Shown here one piece after another: positions 8,211 to 16,913 of a stretch of 64,000 bases of DNA; position 1 is the first letter of the stretch, and each line of letters begins with the position of its first letter. Made by a program: the position numbers and the translations under genes. This DNA is from Acidobacteriota bacterium (GTDB lineage Bacteria; Acidobacteriota; Thermoanaerobaculia; Multivoradales; J023): positions 1 to 64,000 of the forward strand of contig JAJCXO010000121.1 of NCBI GenBank assembly GCA_029263395.1. The letters are read 5' to 3'. Below the pieces are notes generated by a model that was not told the origin of the DNA, searched no databases, and saw only the letters and a list, made by a program, of their open reading frames with translations.

Positions 8211-10463
8211 ATGAAGCTTCGTACCCAGTTAATTATTGCCTTCATGCTGCTTGCGGTGTTGCCACTTGCTGGCATCGTGTCGTATTCATACGTCACGTCG
8301 CTGCGGGCGGTACGGCAGACCGTTGCCGAAGAAGCCGGCGAGCTCACCGCCGAGATGAACGATCGGTTGGCGGCGGTCGAAGGAGATATCCAGCGCCGGG
8401 TAGGGCGCTTGCAGAACCTGCCGCTGATCCGGATGCTGCGCCAGGGCAACGAGGGGCGTGACGAAGTCACTCGTCGTTTGCTCGGTGAGATGGGGGACGC
8501 TGCGACGCTGGTGGAGGCGTTCGAGTTTCGACCGGTTCCTGAGGCGCCAATGCCTCCCAGGCCGTTGCAACCACCCGTCGATCCGGACGGACCCAGCCCT
8601 GATGTCCCCGGTGCTGTCGAATCGATGGAATCGGTGCGTGAGATCGAAGCCATCGTATTCCAAGTTACCGATGAAATTCGCCAACGTTTCGAGGGTGAGT
8701 TCGAGGCGGTGGGCGAGGACACCGCGGACGGCGTTCGGGTCGGTATGGAGGTGGCGGCGGCCTTCGTCGAGGCTTTTGCCGGTCGGTTCGACAAGTCGGC
8801 GGAAGACCCGGCAGAGCTTCTAGAGTCTCTAGAGCTAGAGGCCTTAGAGCAGGAGTCTTTAGAGATAAAGTCTCTGGAAGACCGGACCGCTCTAGAAGAC
8901 CGGACCGCGTTGAGAGGTGCTGACCAGTCAAGCGTGCCCCAGACGATCACCCTGTTGAACGAGGACGGCAGTGTCCGTAAGCTGTCACCGCAAGAGCAGG
9001 CAAGGTTGATCTTTCAGCAGGCACGGGCCGAAGCGCGCGAGCAGCGGGCCCTGGCGCATCGCGAGATGGCCGAGGAACGTGCCAAGGTCCGGTGGTTGTC
9101 GAAACAGGACCTCGAGATCCAGGTGCGAGAGGAGGGCGAGCTGATCGGCCAGGTCACCACCCGCATCCGCGCTGAACAGCTGCTGCGTCAGGTGCTGGAC
9201 TACAGCCAACGCGACCAGGGTGAGATCCCCTATGCCCTCGATGCCGAAGGCCAGTTGGTGGTGGTCGACGAGGCCGACCGTGAAGCCCTTGCGGATCTGA
9301 CGTTGGATCAGCCCGGGCTGGTTGGTGATTGGGTGATCGCCAACACCACAACGCCCGCCGGGTTGATCGTCGGCATCGCCCGTCCAATCAGCGAACCATT
9401 GGCTGAGGTCCAGCGTACCGCCGCCCGTAACTTCGGCTACGGCCTCGGGCTGATCGGCTTGGCCCTGGTCGGCATCTTGCCGTTGTCTCGACGTATGACA
9501 CGCAACCTCGGCGCGGTGACCGAAGGCGCTGAGCGCATTGCAGCCGGCGATCTCGCCACCCGGGTGCCGGTGCGCTCGCGGGACGAGATTGGTCATTTGG
9601 CCCGCGCCTTCAACAACATGGCGCACGACCTCGAGCGTCATCAGGAGCGTCGGGTGGAACAAAAGCGGCTCGAGGTGGAGTTCGAGCGCAAGACCCGTGA
9701 GCTCGAAGAAGCGCGGGACTTCCAGCTTTCCTTGCTACCCAAACACTTGCCGCGACATCCCGGCTTCGAAATCGCCGTCCACATGCAGACCGCCAACGAG
9801 GTTGGCGGTGACTACTATGATTTCCACCTGGCGGATGACGGCACCCTGACCGTTGCTGTCGGTGACGCTACCGGTCATGGAGCGCGAGCGGGCACCATGG
9901 TGACAGTGGTCAAGAGCCTTTTTTCTGCCTACGCGTCTGCCGACCTATCGGTGGCGCCATCCGGCGGCCTGTGCGCTTTCCTCAGCGATGCCAGCCGCAC
10001 CATCCGTCGCATGGCGCTCGAACGGATGGCGATGACCTTGACCCTGGCCGAGCTGCGCGGCAACATCCTGACCGTTGCGGCGGCCGGCATGCCTCCGGTG
10101 CTGGTTTTGCGCGCAGCCAACTCGAAGATCGAAGAGATCGAGCTCCAGGGCATGCCATTGGGTAGTCTCGAATTCGACTACTTGGAGCGTCGGGTCGAGC
10201 TGGCCAGCGGCGACACCGTATTGTTGATGACCGACGGCTTCCCCGAGCTCTTGCGGCCCGATGGCGAAGTGTTGGGTTATGCTGCCACCCAAGAGCATTT
10301 TGCCAAGGCAGCTGCTGGAGACACCATCCGTCTTGGCGAAGCCCGTACCGGTGAAGCTAATGCCGACGAGATTGTGGCGTCGTTGGCGTCGCAGGTTGAG
10401 GTCTGGACCGATGGGCAGTCGCCCAATGACGACGTCACGTTCGTGGTGATCAAGATTCGCTGA
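8211..10463 (+). CDS. Membrane HAMP-linked PP2C (SpoIIE/RsbU-type) serine phosphatase
   Basis: A 750-residue two-TM sensor phosphatase. The first membrane helix spans about 8-28. A long extracytoplasmic region follows to about 400, then a second helix (FGYGLGLIGLALVGIL), a HAMP domain (RIAAGDLATRVPVRSRDEIG) and a short coiled coil. A SpoIIE-type PP2C domain ends the protein, with metal-binding GGDYYDF and GDATGHG motifs. Such proteins dephosphorylate anti-sigma antagonists in partner-switching pathways. No anti-anti-sigma gene is adjacent. The extracytoplasmic part holds a Leu/Glu-rich run of 15- and 18-bp repeats (8829-8909) and looks disordered. The ATG at 8211 gives the best signal-anchor. 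Confidence 0.85.
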   Translation: MKLRTQLIIAFMLLAVLPLAGIVSYSYVTSLRAVRQTVAEEAGELTAEMNDRLAAVEGDIQRRVGRLQNLPLIRMLRQGNEGRDEVTRRLLGEMGDAATLVEAFEFRPVPEAPMPPRPLQPPVDPDGPSPDVPGAVESMESVREIEAIVFQVTDEIRQRFEGEFEAVGEDTADGVRVGMEVAAAFVEAFAGRFDKSAEDPAELLESLELEALEQESLEIKSLEDRTALEDRTALRGADQSSVPQTITLLNEDGSVRKLSPQEQARLIFQQARAEAREQRALAHREMAEERAKVRWLSKQDLEIQVREEGELIGQVTTRIRAEQLLRQVLDYSQRDQGEIPYALDAEGQLVVVDEADREALADLTLDQPGLVGDWVIANTTTPAGLIVGIARPISEPLAEVQRTAARNFGYGLGLIGLALVGILPLSRRMTRNLGAVTEGAERIAAGDLATRVPVRSRDEIGHLARAFNNMAHDLERHQERRVEQKRLEVEFERKTRELEEARDFQLSLLPKHLPRHPGFEIAVHMQTANEVGGDYYDFHLADDGTLTVAVGDATGHGARAGTMVTVVKSLFSAYASADLSVAPSGGLCAFLSDASRTIRRMALERMAMTLTLAELRGNILTVAAAGMPPVLVLRAANSKIEEIELQGMPLGSLEFDYLERRVELASGDTVLLMTDGFPELLRPDGEVLGYAATQEHFAKAAAGDTIRLGEARTGEANADEIVASLASQVEVWTDGQSPNDDVTFVVIKIR
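8829..8909. repeat. 15/18-bp tandem repeats in PP2C gene
   Basis: Three 15-bp units (8829, 8844, 8859) coding LELEA, LEQES and LEIKS are followed by two 18-bp units (8874, 8892) coding LEDRTA twice. The two 18-bp units are almost identical, which suggests recent duplication. Confidence 0.8.
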
Positions 10464-10499
10464 GTCGTTTGAAGGACCCACTCAAGAAGGGAGATCCCA

Positions 10500-10946
10500 A
10501 TGACCCCGAGCCGTTTGATCTGTTGGTGCCTATGCCTGCTGATGACCCCCGCGATTGCCCTTGCTGGCACCGCTGAAGACGAGGCGGGTGTCCGCGAAGC
10601 GGTGCTCGACTATGTCGAGGGCGTTTACGAGGTTGATCCGTCGCGCATCGAGCGCAGCGTGCATCCCGACCTCGCCAAACATGGTTTCTACCGTCCTGAG
10701 CCTGGCGCCCCGTACAAAAAGGTGCCGATGAGTTTCGATCAGTTGGTCAACCTTGCCGCTAACTACAACAAGGATGGCAGAGTCCCGAAGGATGCACCCA
10801 AAGAGGTTATCCTCTTCGAGGTCTTGGACAAAACCGCCAGCATCAAACTGATCGCCAGCTGGGGGATCGACTACATGCATTTGGTCAAGGAAGAGGGCAA
10901 GTGGAAGATTGTCTACGTGCTCTGGCAGGGGCATCCAGAGGAGTAG
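10500..10946 (+). CDS. Exported NTF2-like (putative lumazine-binding type) protein
   Basis: A 148-residue protein with a signal peptide (1-22, cut near ALAG). The mature part resembles the NTF2-like putative lumazine-binding group (PF12893): an N-terminal helix VREAVLDYVEGVYEVD, the strand HPDLAKHGFY, and the final strands ASIKLIASWGIDYMHLVKEEGKWKIV. These are alpha+beta cone folds, often with a small-molecule pocket. The biochemical role is unknown. It lies 36 bp downstream of the phosphatase gene on the same strand with a GGGAG ribosome site, so it may be co-transcribed with it. Confidence 0.65.
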   Translation: MTPSRLICWCLCLLMTPAIALAGTAEDEAGVREAVLDYVEGVYEVDPSRIERSVHPDLAKHGFYRPEPGAPYKKVPMSFDQLVNLAANYNKDGRVPKDAPKEVILFEVLDKTASIKLIASWGIDYMHLVKEEGKWKIVYVLWQGHPEE

Positions 10947-11150
10947 GGAGGTCTTGTGGAGCAAGCAGCGAGCGTGTTTGAGCCTCGCACTTGTTGGCTT
11001 CTCGTATCCGGTGGCATCACAAGGCCTTGGAAATTTGCAAAGAGATCCGGCGAGTTTCCGGAGCTGCGGCGCAGCCCACGAGACCGACCGAGCACTCGAT
11101 GCGTTCTTGGCTGGGATTTAGATAGATCCTTGCCTTTCTGCCCGAGGGCG

Positions 11151-11179
11151 CTGACCGCAACGCACCGATGCTCTATCAT
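11151..11179 (+). promoter_or_regulatory. Candidate sigma-70 promoter of neu operon
   Basis: CTGACC (11151-11156) and TATCAT (11174-11179) are separated by exactly 17 bp, matching 4/6 and 5/6 of the consensus boxes. It lies about 40 bp before the neuB start. The rest of the 271-bp gap (10947-11217) shows nothing else convincing. Confidence 0.45.
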
Positions 11180-11217
11180 GGGCGCCGCTTCTCAGAAGGT
11201 AAGAATCCCCTGCCAGT

Positions 11218-12300
11218 ATGGAGCGACCGCCTGCCCTCGTGATCAATCCTGGCCACATATCGTCAATCCAGATCGCTGACCGCACCGTCGGTCCGGGGCA
11301 TCCCTGCTTCGTGATTGCGGAGATTGGCCAGGCCCATGATGGCAGCCTAGGGGCTTGTCACGCTTATGTTGATGCCGCAGCCAAGGCGGGTGCCGACGCG
11401 ATCAAATTCCAGACCCACATCGCCAGCGAGGAGTCGTCGCCCGACGAACCCTGGCGGGTCAAATTCAGCCCCCAGGATGTGACGCGGTACGAGTATTGGC
11501 AACGGATGGAGTTTGCGCCCGAACACTGGGTCGAGTTGGCGCGCCACGCGCGAGCACAAGGGCTGGTGTTCTTGTCCTCGCCGTTCTCCTTCAAGGCGGT
11601 TGAACTGCTCGACAACCTCGACATGGCGGCGTGGAAAGTAGCGTCCGGTGAAATCACCACCTTGCCGCTGTTGCGCCGGATGGCCGAGACCGGAAAGCCT
11701 GTGCTGCTCTCCAGCGGTATGTCCGCCTGGGACGAACTCGACACGGCGGTAGCGTTGATCCGCAGCTTGGACGCTCCTGTGGCCATGTTCCAGACCACCA
11801 CCTCTTATCCATGCCCGCCAACCAAATTGGGGCTCAACGTGTTGGCGGAGATGGCTTCACGGTATGGCTGTCCGGTGGGACTGTCAGACCATTCCGCCAC
11901 GATCTACGCTGGCCTGGCGTCGGTGGCCCTGGGAGCCAGTTTGCTCGAGGTGCATCTGACGTTTTCCCGCGACAGTTTCGGCCCCGATACCTCGTCGTCA
12001 TTGACGGTGGCAGAGCTGAGCCAACTGGTCGAAGGGATTCGTTTTACCGAGACCGCCCTCGCCCACCCCGTCGACAAGGAATTGATGGCGACGGAGCTGG
12101 CTGAGCTACGAACCATCTTCGGCAAGAGCCTGGTGGCGGCACGGGACCTGGCTGCCGGAACGGTACTGAGTGCTACTGACCTAGCCCTCAAGAAGCCGGC
12201 GACTGGCATCCCAGCGGCACGGTTCGACGCGGTGATCGGCCGTACGCTGGCACGATCCGTCGCCCACGATCAGCAGATCCTGGAGGACAACCTTGTCTGA
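11218..12300 (+). CDS. neuB: N-acetylneuraminate synthase family (nonulosonate synthase)
   Basis: A 360-residue nonulosonate synthase. It condenses phosphoenolpyruvate with a six-carbon N-acetyl sugar (ManNAc or a dideoxy analogue) to make a nine-carbon sugar acid. The TIM barrel opens with FVIAEIGQAHDG, followed by GADAIKFQTH, the WKVASGEI strand, and a GLSDHSA catalytic loop. A C-terminal antifreeze-like SAF domain (about 300-360) has SLVAARDLAAGTVL. Sequence alone cannot separate neuraminic from legionaminic or pseudaminic acid synthases. It heads a tightly packed operon with a hydrolysing epimerase, which favours the ManNAc or legionaminate routes over pseudaminate. Confidence 0.85.
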   Translation: MERPPALVINPGHISSIQIADRTVGPGHPCFVIAEIGQAHDGSLGACHAYVDAAAKAGADAIKFQTHIASEESSPDEPWRVKFSPQDVTRYEYWQRMEFAPEHWVELARHARAQGLVFLSSPFSFKAVELLDNLDMAAWKVASGEITTLPLLRRMAETGKPVLLSSGMSAWDELDTAVALIRSLDAPVAMFQTTTSYPCPPTKLGLNVLAEMASRYGCPVGLSDHSATIYAGLASVALGASLLEVHLTFSRDSFGPDTSSSLTVAELSQLVEGIRFTETALAHPVDKELMATELAELRTIFGKSLVAARDLAAGTVLSATDLALKKPATGIPAARFDAVIGRTLARSVAHDQQILEDNLV

Positions 12301-13483
12301 ACAGCGTCGGATCTGTGTTGTGCTAGTCGATCGGGCGAACTACGGGCGTCTCAAGCCGGTGATGCGTGCGGTGCAGCAGCATCCCGAACTCGAGTTGTTG
12401 ACCATTGCGGCCGGTAGCATGCTGCTGGAGCGTTTCCAACAACCGGTGGACGTGGTGCGCGCCGATGGCTTCCGGGTCGACAGTGAGATCTTCATGGAGC
12501 TCGAAGGCTCAACCCCGACCACCATGGCCAAGTCGGTCGGCTTCGGGGTGATCGAATTTTCGAGTGAGCTTCAGCGTCTGCGTCCAGACTTCGTACTGAT
12601 GATCGGAGATCGTTACGAAGCGTTGTCGGCAGCGGTGGCCGCCGCCTTCATGAACATCCCGATCGTCCACATGCAAGGTGGCGAAGTCAGCGGTTCGATC
12701 GACGAAAGCACCCGCCACGCCATCACCAAACTTTCCCACTACCACTATCCCGCCACCGCCCGTGCGGCCGAAAACCTGGTGCGGATGGGGGAGCGTCGCG
12801 AAACCATTCTCGGAGTGGGTTGTCCGTCCAGCGACATCGCTCGTAGCCTGGATCGCACCTTGTTGGCGGAATACTTCAACGAGCATGGATCCGGGGTCGA
12901 GATCGATCCGTCGCAGCCCTACTTCCTGTTGGTCTTTCATCCCACCACCACCGAATTTGGCGACGAGCATGGGCAGATGCAGCAGGTGCTCGAAGCTCTC
13001 GACGAGATCCGTACGCCAACGTTGTTCCTGTGGCCCAACATCGATGCCGGCAGCGATCACATCAGCAAAGCGGTGCGGATTTTCCGCGACCATATGCGTC
13101 AGCCGTGGTTGCGGACGGTCACCAACCTGACCCCCGAGATTTATCTGAAGGTGCTGGCCGGGGCATCGTGTGCCATTGGTAACTCGAGCAGCTTCGTGCG
13201 TGATTCCAGCTTTTTTGCCACCCCGGTGGTATTGGTCGGGAATCGTCAGAACGGTCGTGAGATCGCCGACAATGTGATGCGGGTGTCGGCGAGCCGCGGC
13301 GAGATTGCGACGGCGGTTCGGCAGCAGGTGGTGCACGGTCCGTATCCTCCCAGCCGGCTCTATGGTGCTGGCGGTGTCTCCAGTCAGTTGGCGGCGAAGC
13401 TCGCCTTGATCGAACCCTATCTGCAGAAGCGAATTCACTTCGAAGGTGACACGGCGCATGCGTCCGAGGATCCGAATCGCTGA
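12293..13483 (+). CDS. neuC: UDP-GlcNAc 2-epimerase, hydrolysing (NeuC-like)
   Basis: A 396-residue GT-B fold epimerase/hydrolase that converts UDP-GlcNAc (or a UDP-diacetamido sugar) to free ManNAc-type sugar, supplying the NeuB substrate. Motifs include FVLMIGDRYEALSAA, HMQGGEVSGSIDESTRHAI and a late GNSSSFVRDSSFFATP. Translation begins at TTG 12293 inside the end of neuB (8-bp overlap). GGAGG at 12282-12286 has ideal spacing and supports this rare start. GSIDE-type motifs are typical of NeuC/LegG hydrolysing enzymes rather than the WecB type. Confidence 0.85.
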   Translation: MSEQRRICVVLVDRANYGRLKPVMRAVQQHPELELLTIAAGSMLLERFQQPVDVVRADGFRVDSEIFMELEGSTPTTMAKSVGFGVIEFSSELQRLRPDFVLMIGDRYEALSAAVAAAFMNIPIVHMQGGEVSGSIDESTRHAITKLSHYHYPATARAAENLVRMGERRETILGVGCPSSDIARSLDRTLLAEYFNEHGSGVEIDPSQPYFLLVFHPTTTEFGDEHGQMQQVLEALDEIRTPTLFLWPNIDAGSDHISKAVRIFRDHMRQPWLRTVTNLTPEIYLKVLAGASCAIGNSSSFVRDSSFFATPVVLVGNRQNGREIADNVMRVSASRGEIATAVRQQVVHGPYPPSRLYGAGGVSSQLAAKLALIEPYLQKRIHFEGDTAHASEDPNR

Positions 13484-14417
13484 GCCCGAAGGGTTTGATG
13501 CTCGGGCTCTGAGACGGCTGCGAGAGGTTGCGGACGTCAGCCTCGAACCGTGTTCTCGCCAAGAGCTGGCCGACGCACTACAAACGGCCGACGTCTTCTG
13601 GTTTCGTTTGGGCCACCGGATCGATGCCCAGGTCCTAGGTGACCATCCCCGCTGTCGTATCATCGCGACCCCGGTGACTGGCCTGGATCACATCGATCTC
13701 GAAGCCTGCGCCGAGCGTGGGATTGGGGTAGTGAGTCTGAAGGGTGAGGTCAACTTCCTCAAAGAAGTACGAGCAACCGCCGAGCTCACCGTCGGTCTGG
13801 CGATCTCCCTCCTGCGTCGCATCCCCCGGGCATCAGCCGATGTCTTGGCTGGGCATTGGCGCCGTGACCATTTTCGCGGGCACGAGCTCTTTCGTAAAAC
13901 CGCTGGTATCGTCGGAGTGGGCCGGCTGGGCTCAATTGTTGCCGAATATCTCAGTGCCATGGGTATGCAGGTGCTCGGCTACGATCCGCGGCCTGACATC
14001 CCCGCTGGGGTGGAGGCTGTCGCGTCCCTCGGCGAGCTGTTCGAACGATCGGACCTGGTTAGCCTCCATCCGGTGTATCACGACGCGACCCACCATTTGA
14101 TTGATCGCGAGGTGCTCGCCAAGGCACGCCGAGGGATGGTGTTGATCAACACGTCTCGTGGCGGCATCGTCGACGAGGCTGCCCTGCTCGATGCCCTCGA
14201 GACCGGTCGTCTTGCGGGGGCCGCTCTCGATGTCTTGGCGGACGAACCTGAGCTGGCGGCGGATCATCCTCTACTGCGTTATGCCCGCGAGCATTCGAAC
14301 TTGCTGATCGTTCCCCACATCGGCGGCAACACCTTCGAGTCGTTCGAAAAGACCGAACGTTTCCTGGCTGAACGCGTCTGCCAGGCGTTGATGGAGGTAG
14401 GCTCAGAACATGGTTGA
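13458..14417 (+). CDS. D-2-hydroxyacid dehydrogenase family protein
   Basis: A 319-residue NAD-dependent dehydrogenase of the D-3-phosphoglycerate/hydroxyacid family. The Rossmann loop is GIVGVGRLGSIVAEYL. The INTSRGGIVDE segment has the catalytic arginine, and PHIGGNT near the end has the catalytic histidine. It reduces a 2-oxoacid or oxidises a 2-hydroxyacid; the substrate is unknown. It overlaps neuC by 26 bp if the ATG at 13458 is used; a GTG at 13446 is an alternative start. A dehydrogenase between neuC and neuA is not part of the textbook sialic acid route, so it may modify the nonulosonate or its precursor. Confidence 0.8.
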   Translation: MRPRIRIAEPEGFDARALRRLREVADVSLEPCSRQELADALQTADVFWFRLGHRIDAQVLGDHPRCRIIATPVTGLDHIDLEACAERGIGVVSLKGEVNFLKEVRATAELTVGLAISLLRRIPRASADVLAGHWRRDHFRGHELFRKTAGIVGVGRLGSIVAEYLSAMGMQVLGYDPRPDIPAGVEAVASLGELFERSDLVSLHPVYHDATHHLIDREVLAKARRGMVLINTSRGGIVDEAALLDALETGRLAGAALDVLADEPELAADHPLLRYAREHSNLLIVPHIGGNTFESFEKTERFLAERVCQALMEVGSEHG

Positions 14418-15135
14418 CTTGATGGCCAAGCCCGAAGTTGTGACCGTCCTGGGAATCATCCCGGTCCGCGGTGGCTCGAAGGGCATCCCCAAGAAGAACA
14501 TCAAGCCGTTGTGCGGTCGACCCTTGCTCGCCTACACCGTTGACGCGGCACAAAAGAGTCAGCGGCTGACCCGTCTGGTGGTTTCGACCGACGATGAAGA
14601 GATCGCCACGGTGGCGCGCGAGCTTGGGGTCGAAGTGGTCGAGCGTCCAGCCGAGCTGGCGACCGATGCCTCACCCACGTTGCCTGCCATCCAACACGTA
14701 CTCGACCACTTAGAGCCGCACCACGGGCGATTCGACGCCGTCTTCACCCTACAAGTGACGTCACCCTTCCGTCAGGCTGAAGATATCGATCGATCGATTG
14801 CCCTGCTCAAGTCGAGCGGTGCCGACTCGGTGATTGGTGTGGTGCGGGTTTACGACAACCATCCGGCGCGCATCAAGAAGATTCACCACGATCGTCTCGA
14901 AGCCTTCGACACCCCGGAGCCCGAAGGGGTGCGTCGGCAAGACTTGCCCCCGGCCTATCTCAGAAACGGCGCCGTGTACGTCACCCGGCGCGACGTCATC
15001 ACCCACGGCTCGCTGCTCGGTGAACATCAGTGTCCGTTCGAAATGCCAGCTGAACGATCCATCAACATCGACGAGCCTCTCGACTTTGTTTTTGCCGAAG
15101 CTGCTTTGGCGGGTGGGTTCGTCGAGGCACCCTGA
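14410..15135 (+). CDS. neuA: CMP-nonulosonate (acylneuraminate) cytidylyltransferase
   Basis: A 241-residue nucleotidyltransferase that activates the nine-carbon sugar with CTP to give the CMP-sugar. The nucleotide-binding signature IPVRGGSKGIPKKNIKPL is near the N-terminus. TLQVTSPFR and the late NGAVYVTRRD, followed by INIDEPLDFVFAE, are typical of NeuA/LegF. It starts at 14410 inside the previous gene (8-bp overlap) with GGAGGT 10 nt upstream. It lacks the C-terminal hydrolase domain of some NeuA proteins. With neuB and neuC it makes a complete route from UDP-HexNAc to CMP-nonulosonate. Confidence 0.88.
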   Translation: MVDLMAKPEVVTVLGIIPVRGGSKGIPKKNIKPLCGRPLLAYTVDAAQKSQRLTRLVVSTDDEEIATVARELGVEVVERPAELATDASPTLPAIQHVLDHLEPHHGRFDAVFTLQVTSPFRQAEDIDRSIALLKSSGADSVIGVVRVYDNHPARIKKIHHDRLEAFDTPEPEGVRRQDLPPAYLRNGAVYVTRRDVITHGSLLGEHQCPFEMPAERSINIDEPLDFVFAEAALAGGFVEAP

Positions 15136-15138
15136 GTC

Positions 15139-16869
15139 ATGTGCGGCATCGTAGCCATCGCCGGACCTGGGGCGAGTCGACCGCGGCTCGACGCCATGCT
15201 CGCAACCCTCACCCATCGCGGTCCCGATGCCGAAGGTGTGTGGCAGTCCGACGATCGACAGGTCGCTTTGGGGCACCGACGACTCAGCATCATCGATTTG
15301 TCGGATCTCGCCAACCAACCGATGACCAGCGCCAATGGCCGCTTCCAGTTGATCCTCAACGGCGAGATCTACAACTACCGAGAGCTGCGCGCCGAGCTTG
15401 CCAGCTACCCCTATCGCACCGAGTCGGACTCCGAAGTTCTGCTGGCTGCGTTGCAAGCGTGGGGTACCGACTGTTTCGATCGGTTACTCGGCATGTTTGC
15501 CTTCGTGGTGTGGGACGCCGCCACCAAGAGCCTGCTGGCGGTGCGAGACCGCTTCGGAGTCAAGCCGCTGTATTACGCGGAGCTCGACGGCACTCTTCTG
15601 ATCGCCAGTGAAATCAAGGCATTACACGCAGCTGGCGTCCCGGCGCGGCCCGACGAGCCGGCCTGGGCCGGCTACCTGGCCCACGGCAGCTACCCGGAAC
15701 CCTCGCGCACCTTCTGGCAAGGTGTTTACCAGTTGGCCGCCGGGCATGCGATGACCTGGGCAGGCCAGGAGCTCGAACCGTGGTGTTGGTATGACTTGGC
15801 CGAGCGTGTTGGCCTCGACGAAGACGATCGTGACGACGAGGTGGTTCGGCAAGAGTACCTCGAGCTGTTGGAAAACAGCGTGCGGCTGCGTTTCCGCGCC
15901 GACGTTGAGGTTGGGATCAACTTGTCGGGGGGCTTGGACTCCGCGACGTTGTTGGCCATGGTTGGGCAGGTCCAGGGCGCCGAAGCCTCGGTGCGGGCTT
16001 TCACCTTTGTCACCGGTGATCCCGACTACGACGAGCTGCCCTGGGCGCAGGCGATGCTGGCCCACACACGCCATCGTGGTGAGGTCTGCTCGCTGCAGCC
16101 GGACGAGGTACCGGCCCTGGCCGCCTCGATGCAGCACGTCCAAGACGAGCCTTACGGTGGCCTGCCGACGCTGGCTTATGCCAAGGTTTTCGCCCGAGCC
16201 CGCGAGCTCGGGGTGAAGGTTTTGCTCGATGGCCAAGGCATGGACGAACAATGGGCAGGTTACGACTACTACCGTCGTTCCGACTACCAGGCCAGCCAGC
16301 CGACACTCCAAGGCGCTCGCGATCCCGCGGTTCGTATCGAAACTCTGCAAGAGGACTTTTGTCGCCTAGCTCGTGTTATGGAGCACAAGTCGCCGTTTCC
16401 AGATCGGCTGCGTCAGCTGCAACATCGCGACATCCTCACCACCAAGATCCCTCGTGCCCTGCGCTTCAACGACCGGGTTTCGATGATCGCCTCCACCGAG
16501 TTGCGAGAGCCCTTCCTCGATCATCGCCTGGTCGAGCTTGCCTTCCGCCAGCCGGCGCATCGCAAGATCCGTGGCGATACCGGCAAGGCCTTCCTGCGGG
16601 AAGCCGTCCACCACTTCTTCCCCAAAGGGATCTCCGAGGCCCCCAAGCGTCCGCTCCAGACCCCGCAGCGAGAGTGGTTGCGAGGACCCCTGCAAGCGTG
16701 GGCCGATGGCCAGATCGAGACCATGCTCGCCGGTCCACAGCGTCACTGGTTCCACGCCGACCAGGTGCGTGTGGCATGGCAGCGTTATGGGGCGGGCGAG
16801 AGCGACAACAGTTTCTATGTCTGGCAGTGGATCAGCTTAGCGCTGATGCAAGATCGATTCTTGTCTTAA
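15139..16869 (+). CDS. asnB: Glutamine-hydrolysing asparagine synthase family protein
   Basis: A 576-residue class II amidotransferase. Cys2 (MCGIVAIAG) is the glutaminase nucleophile. The N-terminal Ntn domain (1-200) has HRRLSIIDLS and NGEIYNYRELR. The synthetase domain contains the ATP-pyrophosphatase loop INLSGGLDSATL near 260. In surface-glycan clusters such enzymes often amidate uronic or nonulosonic acids rather than free aspartate. It begins 3 bp after neuA, so it belongs to this operon and may amidate a sugar carboxylate. The gene ends 44 bp before the stop of a convergent gene. Confidence 0.8.
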   Translation: MCGIVAIAGPGASRPRLDAMLATLTHRGPDAEGVWQSDDRQVALGHRRLSIIDLSDLANQPMTSANGRFQLILNGEIYNYRELRAELASYPYRTESDSEVLLAALQAWGTDCFDRLLGMFAFVVWDAATKSLLAVRDRFGVKPLYYAELDGTLLIASEIKALHAAGVPARPDEPAWAGYLAHGSYPEPSRTFWQGVYQLAAGHAMTWAGQELEPWCWYDLAERVGLDEDDRDDEVVRQEYLELLENSVRLRFRADVEVGINLSGGLDSATLLAMVGQVQGAEASVRAFTFVTGDPDYDELPWAQAMLAHTRHRGEVCSLQPDEVPALAASMQHVQDEPYGGLPTLAYAKVFARARELGVKVLLDGQGMDEQWAGYDYYRRSDYQASQPTLQGARDPAVRIETLQEDFCRLARVMEHKSPFPDRLRQLQHRDILTTKIPRALRFNDRVSMIASTELREPFLDHRLVELAFRQPAHRKIRGDTGKAFLREAVHHFFPKGISEAPKRPLQTPQREWLRGPLQAWADGQIETMLAGPQRHWFHADQVRVAWQRYGAGESDNSFYVWQWISLALMQDRFLS

Positions 16870-16913
16870 AGACGTCAGGGTCTTGGTAGTCTCGACAAGG
16901 AAAACAGGCGGTC

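Noticed and set aside
10956-11279. 107-codon frame in the gap before neuB
   Set aside because: No ribosome site or recognisable fold, and it overlaps the neuB start and its likely promoter.
12509-13663. 384-codon frame on the minus strand
   Set aside because: Antisense shadow of neuC and the dehydrogenase gene, which have clear motifs and coupling.
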